From assembly GCF_003116035.1 (NCBI RefSeq), contig NZ_LGQW01000015.1, positions 4,905,762-4,965,440 of the forward strand: a stretch of DNA of 59,679 nt. The letters run 5' to 3'. Under the pieces are notes generated by a model. That model ran no database searches. It was not told the DNA's origin and saw only the letters and a program-made list of their open reading frames with translations. Made by a program: the position numbers and the translations under genes. Source of the stretch: Azospirillum sp. TSH64. GTDB taxonomy: Bacteria; Pseudomonadota; Alphaproteobacteria; Azospirillales; Azospirillaceae. Below are positions 1 through 8,356 of this stretch, piece after piece (within the stretch, counting starts at the first letter, position 1; each line of letters opens with the position of its first letter).

Positions 1-1
1 C

Positions 2-895
2 GCCATCATGGCGGGAGAGGCCGATCTGATGATCGCGGGCGGGGTGGAGAGCATGAGCCGCGCCCCCTTCGTGATGGGCAAGGCCGACGCCCCCTTCTCC
101 CGTCAGGCCGAGATCTTCGACACCACCATCGGCTGGCGCTTCGTTAACCCGGCGATGAAGGCGGCCTACGGTGTCGATTCGATGCCGGAGACGGCGGAGA
201 ATGTCGCCGACAACTGGAAGATCGCCCGCGCCGACCAGGACGCCTTCGCGCTGCGCAGCCAGGAGCGCGCCGCCCGCGCCATCGCCGACGGCAGCCTGGC
301 CCGCGAGATCGTCCCCGTCACCATCCGCACCCGCAAGGGCGAGACGGTGGTGACGACGGACGAGCATCCCCGCGCCACCACCATCGAGGCGCTGTCGGCG
401 CTGAAGCCCATCGTCCGCCCCGGCGGCACGATCACCGCCGGCAACGCGTCGGGCGTCAATGACGGCGCCGCCGCCCTGCTGGTGGCCTCCGAAGCGGCGG
501 TGAAGCGCCATGGCCTGACCCCGCGCGCCCGCATCCTCGGCGGCGCCACCGCCGGCGTGCCGCCGCGCGTGATGGGCATCGGCCCGGTCCCGGCCACCCG
601 CAAGCTGCTGGAGCGGCTTGGCCGGACCATCGGCGGCATCGACCTGATCGAGCTGAACGAGGCCTTCGCCGCCCAGGCGCTGGCCGTCCTGCGCGAGCTT
701 GGCCTGCCGGACGACGCCGCCCATGTGAACCCGAACGGCGGCGGCATCGCGCTCGGCCACCCGCTCGGCATGAGCGGCGCCCGTCTGGCGACCACCGCGG
801 TCTACCAGCTCGAACGGTCCGGCGGCCGGACGGCGCTCTGCACCATGTGCATCGGCGTCGGCCAGGGCATCGCGGTGATGATCGAGCGGGTGTAG
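2..895 (+). CDS. pcaF: 3-oxoadipyl-CoA thiolase, 5' truncated by the window edge
   Basis: This is the C-terminal roughly 298 residues of a thiolase of about 400 residues. It would split 3-oxoadipyl-CoA with CoA into succinyl-CoA and acetyl-CoA, the last step of the beta-ketoadipate pathway in the cytoplasm. The frame is open to the window edge. Visible thiolase motifs are GGVESMSRAP near the edge, ELNEAFAAQ, NPNGGGIALGHPLG with the catalytic His, and the C-terminal CTMCIGVGQG with the second catalytic Cys. The nucleophilic Cys lies upstream of the window. The assignment to PcaF rather than a generic acetyl-CoA acetyltransferase rests on the downstream pcaD, pcaC, pcaB, pcaH and pcaG genes. 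The gap to pcaD is 45 bases, consistent with one operon. Confidence 0.9.
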   Translation, partial: AIMAGEADLMIAGGVESMSRAPFVMGKADAPFSRQAEIFDTTIGWRFVNPAMKAAYGVDSMPETAENVADNWKIARADQDAFALRSQERAARAIADGSLAREIVPVTIRTRKGETVVTTDEHPRATTIEALSALKPIVRPGGTITAGNASGVNDGAAALLVASEAAVKRHGLTPRARILGGATAGVPPRVMGIGPVPATRKLLERLGRTIGGIDLIELNEAFAAQALAVLRELGLPDDAAHVNPNGGGIALGHPLGMSGARLATTAVYQLERSGGRTALCTMCIGVGQGIAVMIERV

Positions 896-940
896 CGTCA
901 AACCCAGTCGCGACCGCCACAACAAGCGAAGGCAGACCCA

Positions 941-1738
941 ATGCCCTTCATCGAAGCCGCCGGCATCACCCAGCATTACGACCTGACCGGCCCGGCCGAC
1001 GCGCCGGTGCTGCTGTTCGCCAACTCCATCGGCACCAGCTTCCACATCTGGGACGCGGTGGTGCCACACCTGTCGCAGCGCTACCGCATCCTGCGCTACG
1101 ACATGCGCGGCCATGGCCTGACCCAGGTGACGCCGGTCACGGAGGACGCCGGCTACAGCATGGATCTGCTGGCCGACGATGCCGCCGGCCTGCTCGACGC
1201 GCTCGGCGTCAAGCGTGCCCATGTCTGCGGCCTGTCGATCGGCGGCATGATGGCGCAGCGCCTCGCCGTCAAGGCGCCGGGCCGGGTGCATGGCCTGATC
1301 CTGTGCGACACCGCCGGCGTCATCGGCCCGGCGTCGGTCTGGACCGACCGCATCGCCGCCATCCGCGCCCGCGGCATGACGGCGATTGCCGACGGGGTGA
1401 TGGCGCGCTGGTTCACCCAAAGCTTCCGCGACGGCCGTCCCGACCAGATCCGCGGCTACACCGCCATGGTCGCCCGCATTCCCGAGGATGGCTATGTCGG
1501 CTGCGCCATGGCGATCCGCGACGCCGACCTGCGTGCCGCCAACGCCGCCATCACGGCCCCCACCCTGGTGATCTGCGGCGCGGAGGACGTGGCGACCCCG
1601 CCCGACGCCGCCCGCGAACTGGCGGCCGGCATCCCCGGCGCGCGGTTCGAGCTGCTTCCCGGCGCCGCCCACATCCCCGGCGTCGAGAAGCCGGCGGAAC
1701 TGGCCGCCATGATCGACGGCTTCCTGAGGGACCTGTGA
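941..1738 (+). CDS. pcaD: 3-oxoadipate enol-lactonase
   Basis: A 265-residue alpha/beta hydrolase, the usual length for PcaD, which hydrolyses beta-ketoadipate enol-lactone to beta-ketoadipate in the cytoplasm. The nucleophile elbow GLSIGG places the catalytic Ser at residue 99; Asp216 in ICGAEDVATPP and His244 in GAAHIPG complete the triad. The oxyanion region FANSIGTS follows strand 3, and MRGHG is the typical loop of this family. Its stop codon overlaps the pcaC start as TGATG, which implies translational coupling. The only alternative is another alpha/beta hydrolase, but the neighbours make PcaD very likely. Confidence 0.94.
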   Translation: MPFIEAAGITQHYDLTGPADAPVLLFANSIGTSFHIWDAVVPHLSQRYRILRYDMRGHGLTQVTPVTEDAGYSMDLLADDAAGLLDALGVKRAHVCGLSIGGMMAQRLAVKAPGRVHGLILCDTAGVIGPASVWTDRIAAIRARGMTAIADGVMARWFTQSFRDGRPDQIRGYTAMVARIPEDGYVGCAMAIRDADLRAANAAITAPTLVICGAEDVATPPDAARELAAGIPGARFELLPGAAHIPGVEKPAELAAMIDGFLRDL

Positions 1739-2151
1739 TGGCCGACCGTGAAATGACGGACAAGGATCTCTACGACCGCGGCATGGCGGTGCGCCGCGCG
1801 GTCCTCGGCGACGCTCATGTCGACCGCTCGCTGGAGCGCGCCACCGGGTTCGACGCCGATTTCCAGGAGTTCATCACCAAGACCGCCTGGGGCCAGATCT
1901 GGACCCGGCCGGAGCTGGACATCCGGACGCGCAGCATGCTGACCATCGGCATGCTGGCCGCACTCGGCAAGGACGGCGAGCTGAAGCTGCACATCCGCGC
2001 CACCCGCAACACCGGCGTCACCCGCGACGAGGTGAAGGAAATCCTGATGCAGGCCGGCATTTATGCCGGCATCCCCGCCGCCAACCACGCGATAGCGCTC
2101 GCCCGCGCCGTCTATGCCGAGATGGACGAGGAAGACGCGAAGAAGGGGTGA
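1738..2151 (+). CDS. pcaC: 4-carboxymuconolactone decarboxylase
   Basis: A 137-residue protein of the carboxymuconolactone decarboxylase (AhpD-like) family. It removes CO2 from gamma-carboxymuconolactone to give the enol-lactone used by PcaD. The ATG overlaps the pcaD stop, and the length matches stand-alone PcaC, so PcaC and PcaD are separate here rather than the fused PcaL found in some bacteria. The conserved helical core (LTIGMLAALGKDGELKLH, then TRDEVKEILMQAGIYAGIPAA) is present. The AhpD-type CxxC motif is absent, as expected for the decarboxylase branch. Confidence 0.94.
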   Translation: MADREMTDKDLYDRGMAVRRAVLGDAHVDRSLERATGFDADFQEFITKTAWGQIWTRPELDIRTRSMLTIGMLAALGKDGELKLHIRATRNTGVTRDEVKEILMQAGIYAGIPAANHAIALARAVYAEMDEEDAKKG

Positions 2152-2156
2152 GCAGC

Positions 2157-3527
2157 ATGACCACCATCCACGCCGACCCCCTGCTCGACCCGCTCTTCAC
2201 CAGCGATGCCGCGGCCGACGCCTTCTCCCCCTCGGCAAGGCTGCAAGGCATGCTGGAGTTCGAGGCGGCGCTGGCGCGGGCGGAGGCGGCGGTCGGCGTC
2301 ATCCCCGCCCGCGCCGTCCCGGCCATCGAGGCGGCGTGCAGGGCCGATCTCTACGACCCGGCCGCGCTGGGGGCGGAGGCGGCGCTCGCCGGCAACACCG
2401 CCATCCCCCTGGTCAAGCATCTGACCGCCACCGTGAAGGCCGCCGACGAGGAGGCGTCGCGCTACGTCCATTGGGGCGCCACCAGCCAGGACGCGATGGA
2501 CAGCGGCCTGATGCTTCAGCTGCGCCGCTTCCTCGACGGTCTCGACGCCGATCTGGCCGTGCTCGCCGATGGCCTCGCCGATCTCGCCGAGCGCCACCGC
2601 GCGACGCCGATGGTCGCCCGCACCTGGCTTCAGCACGCCCTGCCGACCACTTTCGGCCTGAAGGCCGCCGGCTGGCTCGACGCGCTCGGCCGGGACCGCC
2701 AGCGCCTCGCCGCCGCCCGTGCCCGCCTCGCCCTGCAATTCGGCGGTGCCGCCGGCACGCTGGCGGCACTCGGCGACGCCGGCCCGGCGGTGGCGGAGGC
2801 GCTGGCGAAGGAGCTGGACCTCCCCCTGCCCGCCCTGCCCTGGCACGCCAGCCGCGACCGCATCGCCGAACTGGCCGCCGCCCTCGGCATCCTCGCCGGA
2901 ACGCTGGGCACGCTCGGCCGCGACATCTCGCTGATGATGCAGATGGAGGTCGCCGAAGCCTTCGAGCCCAGCGCCCCCGGCCGCGGCGGCTCCTCCACCA
3001 TGCCGCACAAGCGCAACCCGGTGTCCTGCGCCGTCCTGCTCTCCGCCGCCATCCGCGCCCCCGCCCTGGTCGGCGGGCTGCTGGCGGCCCAGGTGCAGGA
3101 GCATGAGCGCGGCCTCGGCGGCTGGCATGCCGAGTGGCAGGCGCTGCCCGACCTCTGCCGCCTCGTTGCCGGTGCCGCCCGCCATGCCCGCGAGACCGTT
3201 TCCGGCCTGACCGTCGATGCGGAGCGCATGCGCGCCAACCTGGACCTGACCCGCGGCCTGATCCTGGCCGAAGCCGTCACCATGGCGCTGGGCGACCGCA
3301 TGGGCCGCATGGCCGCCCATTCCCGCGTCGCCGAGGCCAGCCGCCGCGCCGCCGCCGCCGCCCGTCCGCTGCGCGACGTGCTGGCCGAGGATGGGGAGGT
3401 GATGCAGGCGCTGGGCCTGGACGGCCTCGACCGGCTGTTCGACCCGCTGCGCTACACCGGCGCCGCCTCCCACTTCATCGACCGCGCACTCGCCGATCAC
3501 AGATCCCAACAGCGTCAGCACAACTGA
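2157..3527 (+). CDS. pcaB: 3-carboxy-cis,cis-muconate cycloisomerase
   Basis: A roughly 456-residue member of the fumarase/aspartase superfamily that cyclises 3-carboxy-cis,cis-muconate, the product of PcaHG, to gamma-carboxymuconolactone. The superfamily signature GGSSTMPHKRNPV is intact around residue 285, and the conserved HWGATSQD segment is near residue 100. The ATG at 2157 is chosen because AAGGGG sits 8 to 9 bases upstream. A GTG at 2148 overlapping the pcaC stop is in frame and would add three residues. The C-terminal domain is Ala- and Arg-rich but full length. Confidence 0.93.
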   Translation: MTTIHADPLLDPLFTSDAAADAFSPSARLQGMLEFEAALARAEAAVGVIPARAVPAIEAACRADLYDPAALGAEAALAGNTAIPLVKHLTATVKAADEEASRYVHWGATSQDAMDSGLMLQLRRFLDGLDADLAVLADGLADLAERHRATPMVARTWLQHALPTTFGLKAAGWLDALGRDRQRLAAARARLALQFGGAAGTLAALGDAGPAVAEALAKELDLPLPALPWHASRDRIAELAAALGILAGTLGTLGRDISLMMQMEVAEAFEPSAPGRGGSSTMPHKRNPVSCAVLLSAAIRAPALVGGLLAAQVQEHERGLGGWHAEWQALPDLCRLVAGAARHARETVSGLTVDAERMRANLDLTRGLILAEAVTMALGDRMGRMAAHSRVAEASRRAAAAARPLRDVLAEDGEVMQALGLDGLDRLFDPLRYTGAASHFIDRALADHRSQQRQHN

Positions 3528-3551
3528 CCGCGCCTAAGGAGGACAGCCGAG

Positions 3552-4274
3552 ATGGACACCGCCGTTCAGGACAAGGAGGGCGATTTCCGCCCCCGCGATT
3601 GGGCGCAACACCCGCCCTACCTGTCGCCGCTCTACAAATCGACGGTGCTGCGCTCGCCGTCCAAGCCGCTGATCCCGATGAAGCAGGGGCTGTCGGTGCG
3701 CACCGGCCCGGTGTTCGGCCATGACAGCCTCGATCCGCTCGACCACGACCTGACGAAGAACGGCCGCGTCAACGGCGAGCCGATCGGCGAGCGCATGATC
3801 GTCACCGGCCGCGTGCTGGACGAAGATGGCCGGCCGGTGCCGCACACGCTGCTGGAGATCTGGCAGGCCAACGCCTGCGGCCGCTACGTCCACCGCTGGG
3901 ACCAGCATGACGCGCCGCTCGACCCCAACTTCTTCGGGGCCGGCCGCTGCCTCACCGACGCCGAGGGCCGCTACCGCTTCACCACGATCAAGCCCGGGGC
4001 CTATCCCTGGGGCAACCACCACAATGCCTGGCGGCCGGCGCACATCCATTTCTCGCTGTTCGGGCCGTCCTTCCTGACCCGTCTGGTCACCCAGATGTAT
4101 TTCCCGGGCGACCCGCTGCTGCCGCTCGACCCCATCTACAAAGGGGTGCCGGAGGGTGCGCGCGAGCTGCTGGTCTCCCGCTTCTCCATCGACGTGACCG
4201 AGCCGGTGTGGGCGCTCGGCTACGAGTTCGACATCGTCCTGCGCGGACGCCACGCCACGCCGATGGAGGGCTGA
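3552..4274 (+). CDS. pcaH: protocatechuate 3,4-dioxygenase beta subunit
   Basis: A 240-residue intradiol dioxygenase subunit, the Fe(III)-binding half of the enzyme that cleaves protocatechuate to 3-carboxy-cis,cis-muconate. The N-terminal beta-chain region (RDWAQHPPYLSPLYKST) and the catalytic domain are present. The four iron ligands of the family are visible: Tyr in CGRYVHRWD, Tyr in KPGAYPWGN, and two His in WRPAHIHFS. A strong AAGGAGG ribosome-binding site lies about 9 bases before the ATG. Only five bases separate it from pcaG, as expected for subunits made in equal amounts. Confidence 0.96.
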   Translation: MDTAVQDKEGDFRPRDWAQHPPYLSPLYKSTVLRSPSKPLIPMKQGLSVRTGPVFGHDSLDPLDHDLTKNGRVNGEPIGERMIVTGRVLDEDGRPVPHTLLEIWQANACGRYVHRWDQHDAPLDPNFFGAGRCLTDAEGRYRFTTIKPGAYPWGNHHNAWRPAHIHFSLFGPSFLTRLVTQMYFPGDPLLPLDPIYKGVPEGARELLVSRFSIDVTEPVWALGYEFDIVLRGRHATPMEG

Positions 4275-4279
4275 CCGTC

Positions 4280-4837
4280 ATGAGCCAAACCTTGAAACAG
4301 ACCCCCTCCCAGACCGTCGGCCCCTATTTCGCCTATGCCTGGACGCCGGAACTCTACGGCCGCCGCCCGCTGGCGACCAACCGGCTGGCCACCCGCGACA
4401 TGGCCGGCGAGCACATCCGCATCGAAGGCGTGGTCTATGACGGGGAGGGCCAGATCGTCCGCGACTGCGTGGTGGAGATCTGGCAGGCCGGCGCCGACGG
4501 CAGGCACCTCCCCGGTGCGGCCGGCTTCGGCCGCTGCGGCACCGACGACGCCGGCCGCTATTTCTTCGACACGGTGAAGCCCGGCGCCTGCGACCCCGGC
4601 CATGCTCCGCACATCGCGGTCACCGTGTTCGCCCGCGGCATGCTGAGCCACGCCTTCACCCGCCTGCATTTCTCCGACGAGACCGCGGCGAATGCGGCCG
4701 ACCCGGTGCTGGCGGGCGTCCCGGCCGACCGCCGCGACACCCTGATCGCAACCCGCGCCGAGACGCCGGGCGGCGTGGTCTACCGCTTCGACATCCGCAT
4801 CCAGGGCGACGGGGAAACGGTCTTCTTCGACTGCTGA
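4280..4837 (+). CDS. pcaG: protocatechuate 3,4-dioxygenase alpha subunit
   Basis: A 185-residue alpha subunit that pairs with PcaH to form the active site. It starts with the family N-terminus (TPSQTVGPYFAYAW) and has the EIWQAGADGRH strand. The equivalents of the PcaH iron ligands are lost, as is normal for the alpha chain. The ATG at 4280 is preferred over an upstream in-frame start that would lie inside pcaH. It is the last gene of the pca run; a G/C-rich hairpin follows and the next gene is on the other strand. Confidence 0.95.
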   Translation: MSQTLKQTPSQTVGPYFAYAWTPELYGRRPLATNRLATRDMAGEHIRIEGVVYDGEGQIVRDCVVEIWQAGADGRHLPGAAGFGRCGTDDAGRYFFDTVKPGACDPGHAPHIAVTVFARGMLSHAFTRLHFSDETAANAADPVLAGVPADRRDTLIATRAETPGGVVYRFDIRIQGDGETVFFDC

Positions 4838-4856
4838 GGGTGGGACTGTTGTGAAG

Positions 4857-4884
4857 GGGGGAGCCGCCGACCTGCGGCTCCCCC
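4857..4884. terminator. hairpin between convergent pcaG and chemoreceptor gene
   Basis: An 11-bp perfect stem (GGGGGAGCCGC with its complement) and a 6-base loop lie between the two convergent stop codons. There is no good T-run on the plus side, so this is either an atypical bidirectional terminator or simply a blocking hairpin. Confidence 0.55.
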
Positions 4885-4890
4885 ACCCCG

Positions 4891-6975
4891 TCACGCCTCG
4901 CGGATCGTCGCCACGAAGCGCTGCACCTCGCCGCGCAGCTGCGCCGACTGGTGCGACAGCGTGTCGGCCGCCGCACGCGCTTGCGAGGCCATGCTGCCGG
5001 TCTCGCTGGCGGCGCGGGTGACGCCCTCGATGTTGGTCGACACCTCGCGGGTGCCGCTGGCGGCCTGCTGGACGTTGCGGCTGATCTCGCGCGTCGCCGC
5101 CCCCTGCTCCTCGGCGGCGGCGGCGACGGCGGTCACCGTCTCGCTGATGCCCAGGATGGTGCGGCCGATGGCCTGGATGGCGCCGACGGCGCTGCCGCTG
5201 ACCGACTGGATCTCGGCGATCTGTGCGGCGATCTCCTCCGTCGCCTTGGCGGTCTGGCTGGCGAGGTTCTTCACCTCCTGCGCCACGACGGCGAAGCCCT
5301 TGCCCGCCTCCCCCGCCCGTGCCGCCTCGATGGTGGCGTTCAGCGCCAGCAGGTTGGTCTGGCCGGCGATGGACTGGATCAAATTCACCACGTCGCCGAT
5401 CTTCTGCGCGGCTTGGGCCAGACCGGCCACCGTGCCGTTGGTCTTCTCGACCTCGCCCACCGCGTCGTTCGCCATGCGCGACGAGGCGGCGATGCGCTGG
5501 TTGATCTCCTCGATGGAATGGGCCAACTCCTCCGCGGCGGCGGCCACCGTCTGCACGTTGCCGCTGGCGACGTCGGCGGCGCTGGCGACGGCGGAGGCCT
5601 GGGCGTTGGTCTGCTCGGCGATGGCCGACAGCCCTTCGGAATCGGTGCGGATCATCTCGGCCTGCCGGGCGACGCTGGCGACCACGTCGCCGACCGAGCC
5701 CTCGAAGCGCTGGGCCAGCTGGGCCAGATCCTGCTTGCGCTGCTCGGCGGCGCGCTGCTCGTCCAGGCGGCGCTGCTCCTCCATCTCGGCGACGCGGCCG
5801 GCATTCTCCTTGAACAGCTGCAACGCCGTGTTGATGGAGCCGATCTCGTCGGCGCGGTCGCGGTCGGCGACCTCCACGTCGCGCCGCCCGGCGGTCAGCG
5901 CCTGGATGGTGGCAATGATCCGGCGCAGCGGCTGGCCGACCACCACCCGGCTGGTCAGCCACAGTGCCAGCAGAAGCGCCACGGTCAGCAGCACCGCTCC
6001 CACCGCGATGAAGGTGCGCAGCTCCTGCTTCGGCACCTCGACCTTGTTGATCGGCAGGTTGACCAGGATCGACCAGGGCGTTCCGGTGTTGCCGATGGCG
6101 ACCGGCCGGAACAGCTGCTTCACGTCGGTGCCCAGGCTGGCGGACACCGAGAAATGGGCGAAGGGCCGGCCTTCTCGGACGGCGGGCATCGCGTCCTTCA
6201 GCCGGGCGTTGGTCTCCAGGATCGGCTTGCCGAGATGGTCGGGGTTGCTGTAGGCCGCCCAGGCGCCGGCGTTGGAAATCAGGAAGACCGACCCGGTCTC
6301 GAACGGCTTGGCCGTCTTCAGCTCGTTCCAGATGACGTCGGTGGCGATGTCGACGCCGGCGACGCCGATGAACTTGCCGTTGTCGAGGATCGGCACCACC
6401 AGCGACACCATCAGCACGTTCTTGCCGGCGACGACATAGCTGTAGGGCTCGACGATCACCTCTTTGCCGGTGCGCTTGGCCTGCTGGTAATAGAGCCCGT
6501 CCGGTCCGGGATCGTCATAGCCGACCAGCGATTCCAGCTGGACCTTGCCGCCGCCGCGGTTCCAATAGGGGATGAAGCGGCCGCTGGCATCGGTGCCGGG
6601 GCTGTTGGCGAAGGCGGCATCCTTGCCGTCCAGCGCGTTCGGCTCCATGCCGACCCAGACGCCGATCAGGCCGGGGTTGGCCTCCAGCAGGCTTTTCAGC
6701 CAGTCGTTCAAAGCGCCGCGGTCGGTGACGCCGCTGCGCTTCAGGCTGAGCAGCGTCGTGCCCATGTTGCGGCTGATGTCCAGCGCATCGTTCAGCCGGC
6801 GTTCGACCGTCGCCGCATGGTACTTGCCCAGCTCCTCCCCGACCTGGAAGGACAGCGCGTCGGTGTCCGCCCCGCTCTTCAGTGAGATCACCACCGACCC
6901 GGCCCCCAGCCCGATCGTCATGACCAGCCCGATCGCCAAAACCAGCTTGGTCACCAAAGGCAGCTTCTTGAACAT
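4891..6975 (-). CDS. methyl-accepting chemotaxis protein with periplasmic dCACHE-type sensor
   Basis: A 694-residue chemoreceptor. Order of parts: transmembrane helix at about 9-31, a periplasmic ligand domain of about 290 residues with dCACHE-like segments (LIGVWVGMEPNALDGKD, YDDPGPDGLYYQ, FIGVAGVDI), a second helix around 325-345, HAMP, then the cytoplasmic signalling coiled coil with its tip at GQTNLLALNATIEAARAGE. No CheR/CheB tether pentapeptide is visible at the C-terminus (it ends ATIREA). The ATG at 6975 has GGGGA about 7 bases upstream; a GTG at 6993 is a weaker alternative. The ligand cannot be read from the sequence. Its position beside the pca operon makes an aromatic acid conceivable but unproven. 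Confidence 0.93.
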   Translation of the reverse strand: MFKKLPLVTKLVLAIGLVMTIGLGAGSVVISLKSGADTDALSFQVGEELGKYHAATVERRLNDALDISRNMGTTLLSLKRSGVTDRGALNDWLKSLLEANPGLIGVWVGMEPNALDGKDAAFANSPGTDASGRFIPYWNRGGGKVQLESLVGYDDPGPDGLYYQQAKRTGKEVIVEPYSYVVAGKNVLMVSLVVPILDNGKFIGVAGVDIATDVIWNELKTAKPFETGSVFLISNAGAWAAYSNPDHLGKPILETNARLKDAMPAVREGRPFAHFSVSASLGTDVKQLFRPVAIGNTGTPWSILVNLPINKVEVPKQELRTFIAVGAVLLTVALLLALWLTSRVVVGQPLRRIIATIQALTAGRRDVEVADRDRADEIGSINTALQLFKENAGRVAEMEEQRRLDEQRAAEQRKQDLAQLAQRFEGSVGDVVASVARQAEMIRTDSEGLSAIAEQTNAQASAVASAADVASGNVQTVAAAAEELAHSIEEINQRIAASSRMANDAVGEVEKTNGTVAGLAQAAQKIGDVVNLIQSIAGQTNLLALNATIEAARAGEAGKGFAVVAQEVKNLASQTAKATEEIAAQIAEIQSVSGSAVGAIQAIGRTILGISETVTAVAAAAEEQGAATREISRNVQQAASGTREVSTNIEGVTRAASETGSMASQARAAADTLSHQSAQLRGEVQRFVATIREA

Positions 6976-7207
6976 CGACGGTCCCCACGACACACTTTGG
7001 ACAAGGGCACGACACCCTGGAGCAACTGTCTCGCAGTTCTGTTAAATTCGAGTAAATTATTCACCAATCCATCCGTCCGCTCCACAGTCACTGCGAGTTG
7101 CTCTCAAATACCGCGAAGAACTTGGACCGGCATCGGCAGGTCATACTTAAGGACCAACCTGAGAATCGTTCCAATCTTTGCAACCCAGGCTCGGCATCCG
7201 CAAAAGA

Positions 7208-7244
7208 AAAGGGGGCGGACCGGTCGATCCGGTCCGCCCCCTTT
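7208..7244 (-). terminator. rho-independent terminator of the TRAP operon
   Basis: A 16-bp perfect stem (AAAGGGGGCGGACCGG with its complement, loop TCGAT) lies 26 bases past the dctP stop. Read on the minus strand it is followed by TTTTCTTTTG, so it should end the gntK-dctQMP transcript. Confidence 0.85.
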
Positions 7245-7269
7245 ATCGCCGCAACCGGCGTCGCCGCGC

Positions 7270-8277
7270 TTACTTGCGCGAGGCGGCGATGGCGCCCTGC
7301 AGGTCCTTCAGCACGTCGGCACCGCCGTCGGCGGCGTACTTGTCGAAGGCCGGCTTGACCATCTCGCGCATGCGCTCCAGCTCGGCCGGGCTCAGCTCGT
7401 TGATCTGCATGCCCTTTTCCTTCAGGTAGGCGATGCTCTGGGCCGAGGCCTCGCGGCTGTCCTTGCGCTCGAAATCGCGCGAGGCGACGGCGGCCTCGTT
7501 CAGGATCTTCTTCTCGTCGGCCGACAGGCCGTCATACCAGCGCTTGCTGGCCAGCATGATCCACGGGCTGTAGACGTGGCGGGAGATCGTCAGGTACTTC
7601 TGCACTTCATAGAACTTGGACGACTGGATGGTGGTGACCGGGTTCTCCTGGCCGTCGACCGTGCCGGTCTCCATCGCGGTGAACAGCTCGGAGAAGGCCA
7701 GCGGCACCGCGTTGGCGCCGAAGCGGTTGAACATGTCGATGTAGACCGGGTTCTGCATCACGCGCAGCTTGATGCCGCCCATGTCCTCCAGCTTGGTGAT
7801 CGGCCGCTTGCTGTTGGTCAGGTTGCGGAAACCGTTTTCCCAATAGACCAGCCCGACCAGCCCCTTGTCGTTCAGCGACTTCAGCAGCTTCTCGCCGAAC
7901 GGGCCGTCGAGGACGGCGTCGGCCTCCTTCTCGTTGTTGAACAGGAAGGGCAGGTCGTAGACGCCGAAATCCTTGACGATGCCGACGAGGGTGGCGGTGG
8001 AGCCGACCATCATCTCCTGCGCGCCGCCGATCAGGGCGTTCTGCATCTGGATGTCGCTGCCCAGGCTGGCGTCGCCGAAGCCCTTGACCTTCAGCTTGCC
8101 GCCGCTGCGCTTGGACAGCTCCTCGGCGAAATACTTCACCGCGCGGCCCTGGTTGCTGCTTTCCGACAGGCCGTAGCCGAAGCGGATGATGCGCGTCTTC
8201 ACGTCCTGCGCCGAGGCGGCGACAGGGGCCAGCAGGGCGGCGGCGATGCCGGTGGCGAGCAGCAGTTTGCGGAACAT
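7270..8277 (-). CDS. dctP: TRAP transporter substrate-binding protein (DctP family)
   Basis: A 335-residue periplasmic solute-binding protein. It begins with a typical signal peptide (MFRKLLLATGIAAALLAPV then ASAQ) and continues with the DctP fold, including TRIIRFGYGLSESSNQG, LGSDIQMQNALIGGAQEMM and the conserved NPVYIDMFNRFGANAVPL region containing the usual solute-contacting Arg in KLRVMQNP. The ATG at 8277 is chosen because it starts the signal peptide and has GGGAG 9 bases upstream. It is the last gene of a gluconokinase-TRAP operon, so a sugar acid such as gluconate is the most likely solute; that is inference from context. Confidence 0.92.
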   Translation of the reverse strand: MFRKLLLATGIAAALLAPVAASAQDVKTRIIRFGYGLSESSNQGRAVKYFAEELSKRSGGKLKVKGFGDASLGSDIQMQNALIGGAQEMMVGSTATLVGIVKDFGVYDLPFLFNNEKEADAVLDGPFGEKLLKSLNDKGLVGLVYWENGFRNLTNSKRPITKLEDMGGIKLRVMQNPVYIDMFNRFGANAVPLAFSELFTAMETGTVDGQENPVTTIQSSKFYEVQKYLTISRHVYSPWIMLASKRWYDGLSADEKKILNEAAVASRDFERKDSREASAQSIAYLKEKGMQINELSPAELERMREMVKPAFDKYAADGGADVLKDLQGAIAASRK

Positions 8278-8356
8278 GGGGTCGATCTCCCTTGCCATCT
8301 GGTGATTGGCGTCTGGTGTTTGGTTGGTTTTGGACTTGCTTGGTTTTGGGCAGGCG

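Noticed and set aside
7000..7200. Sigma-28 flagellar-type promoter for the chemoreceptor
   Set aside because: The region is AT-rich, but no TAAA-N15-GCCGATAA-like match was found by eye.
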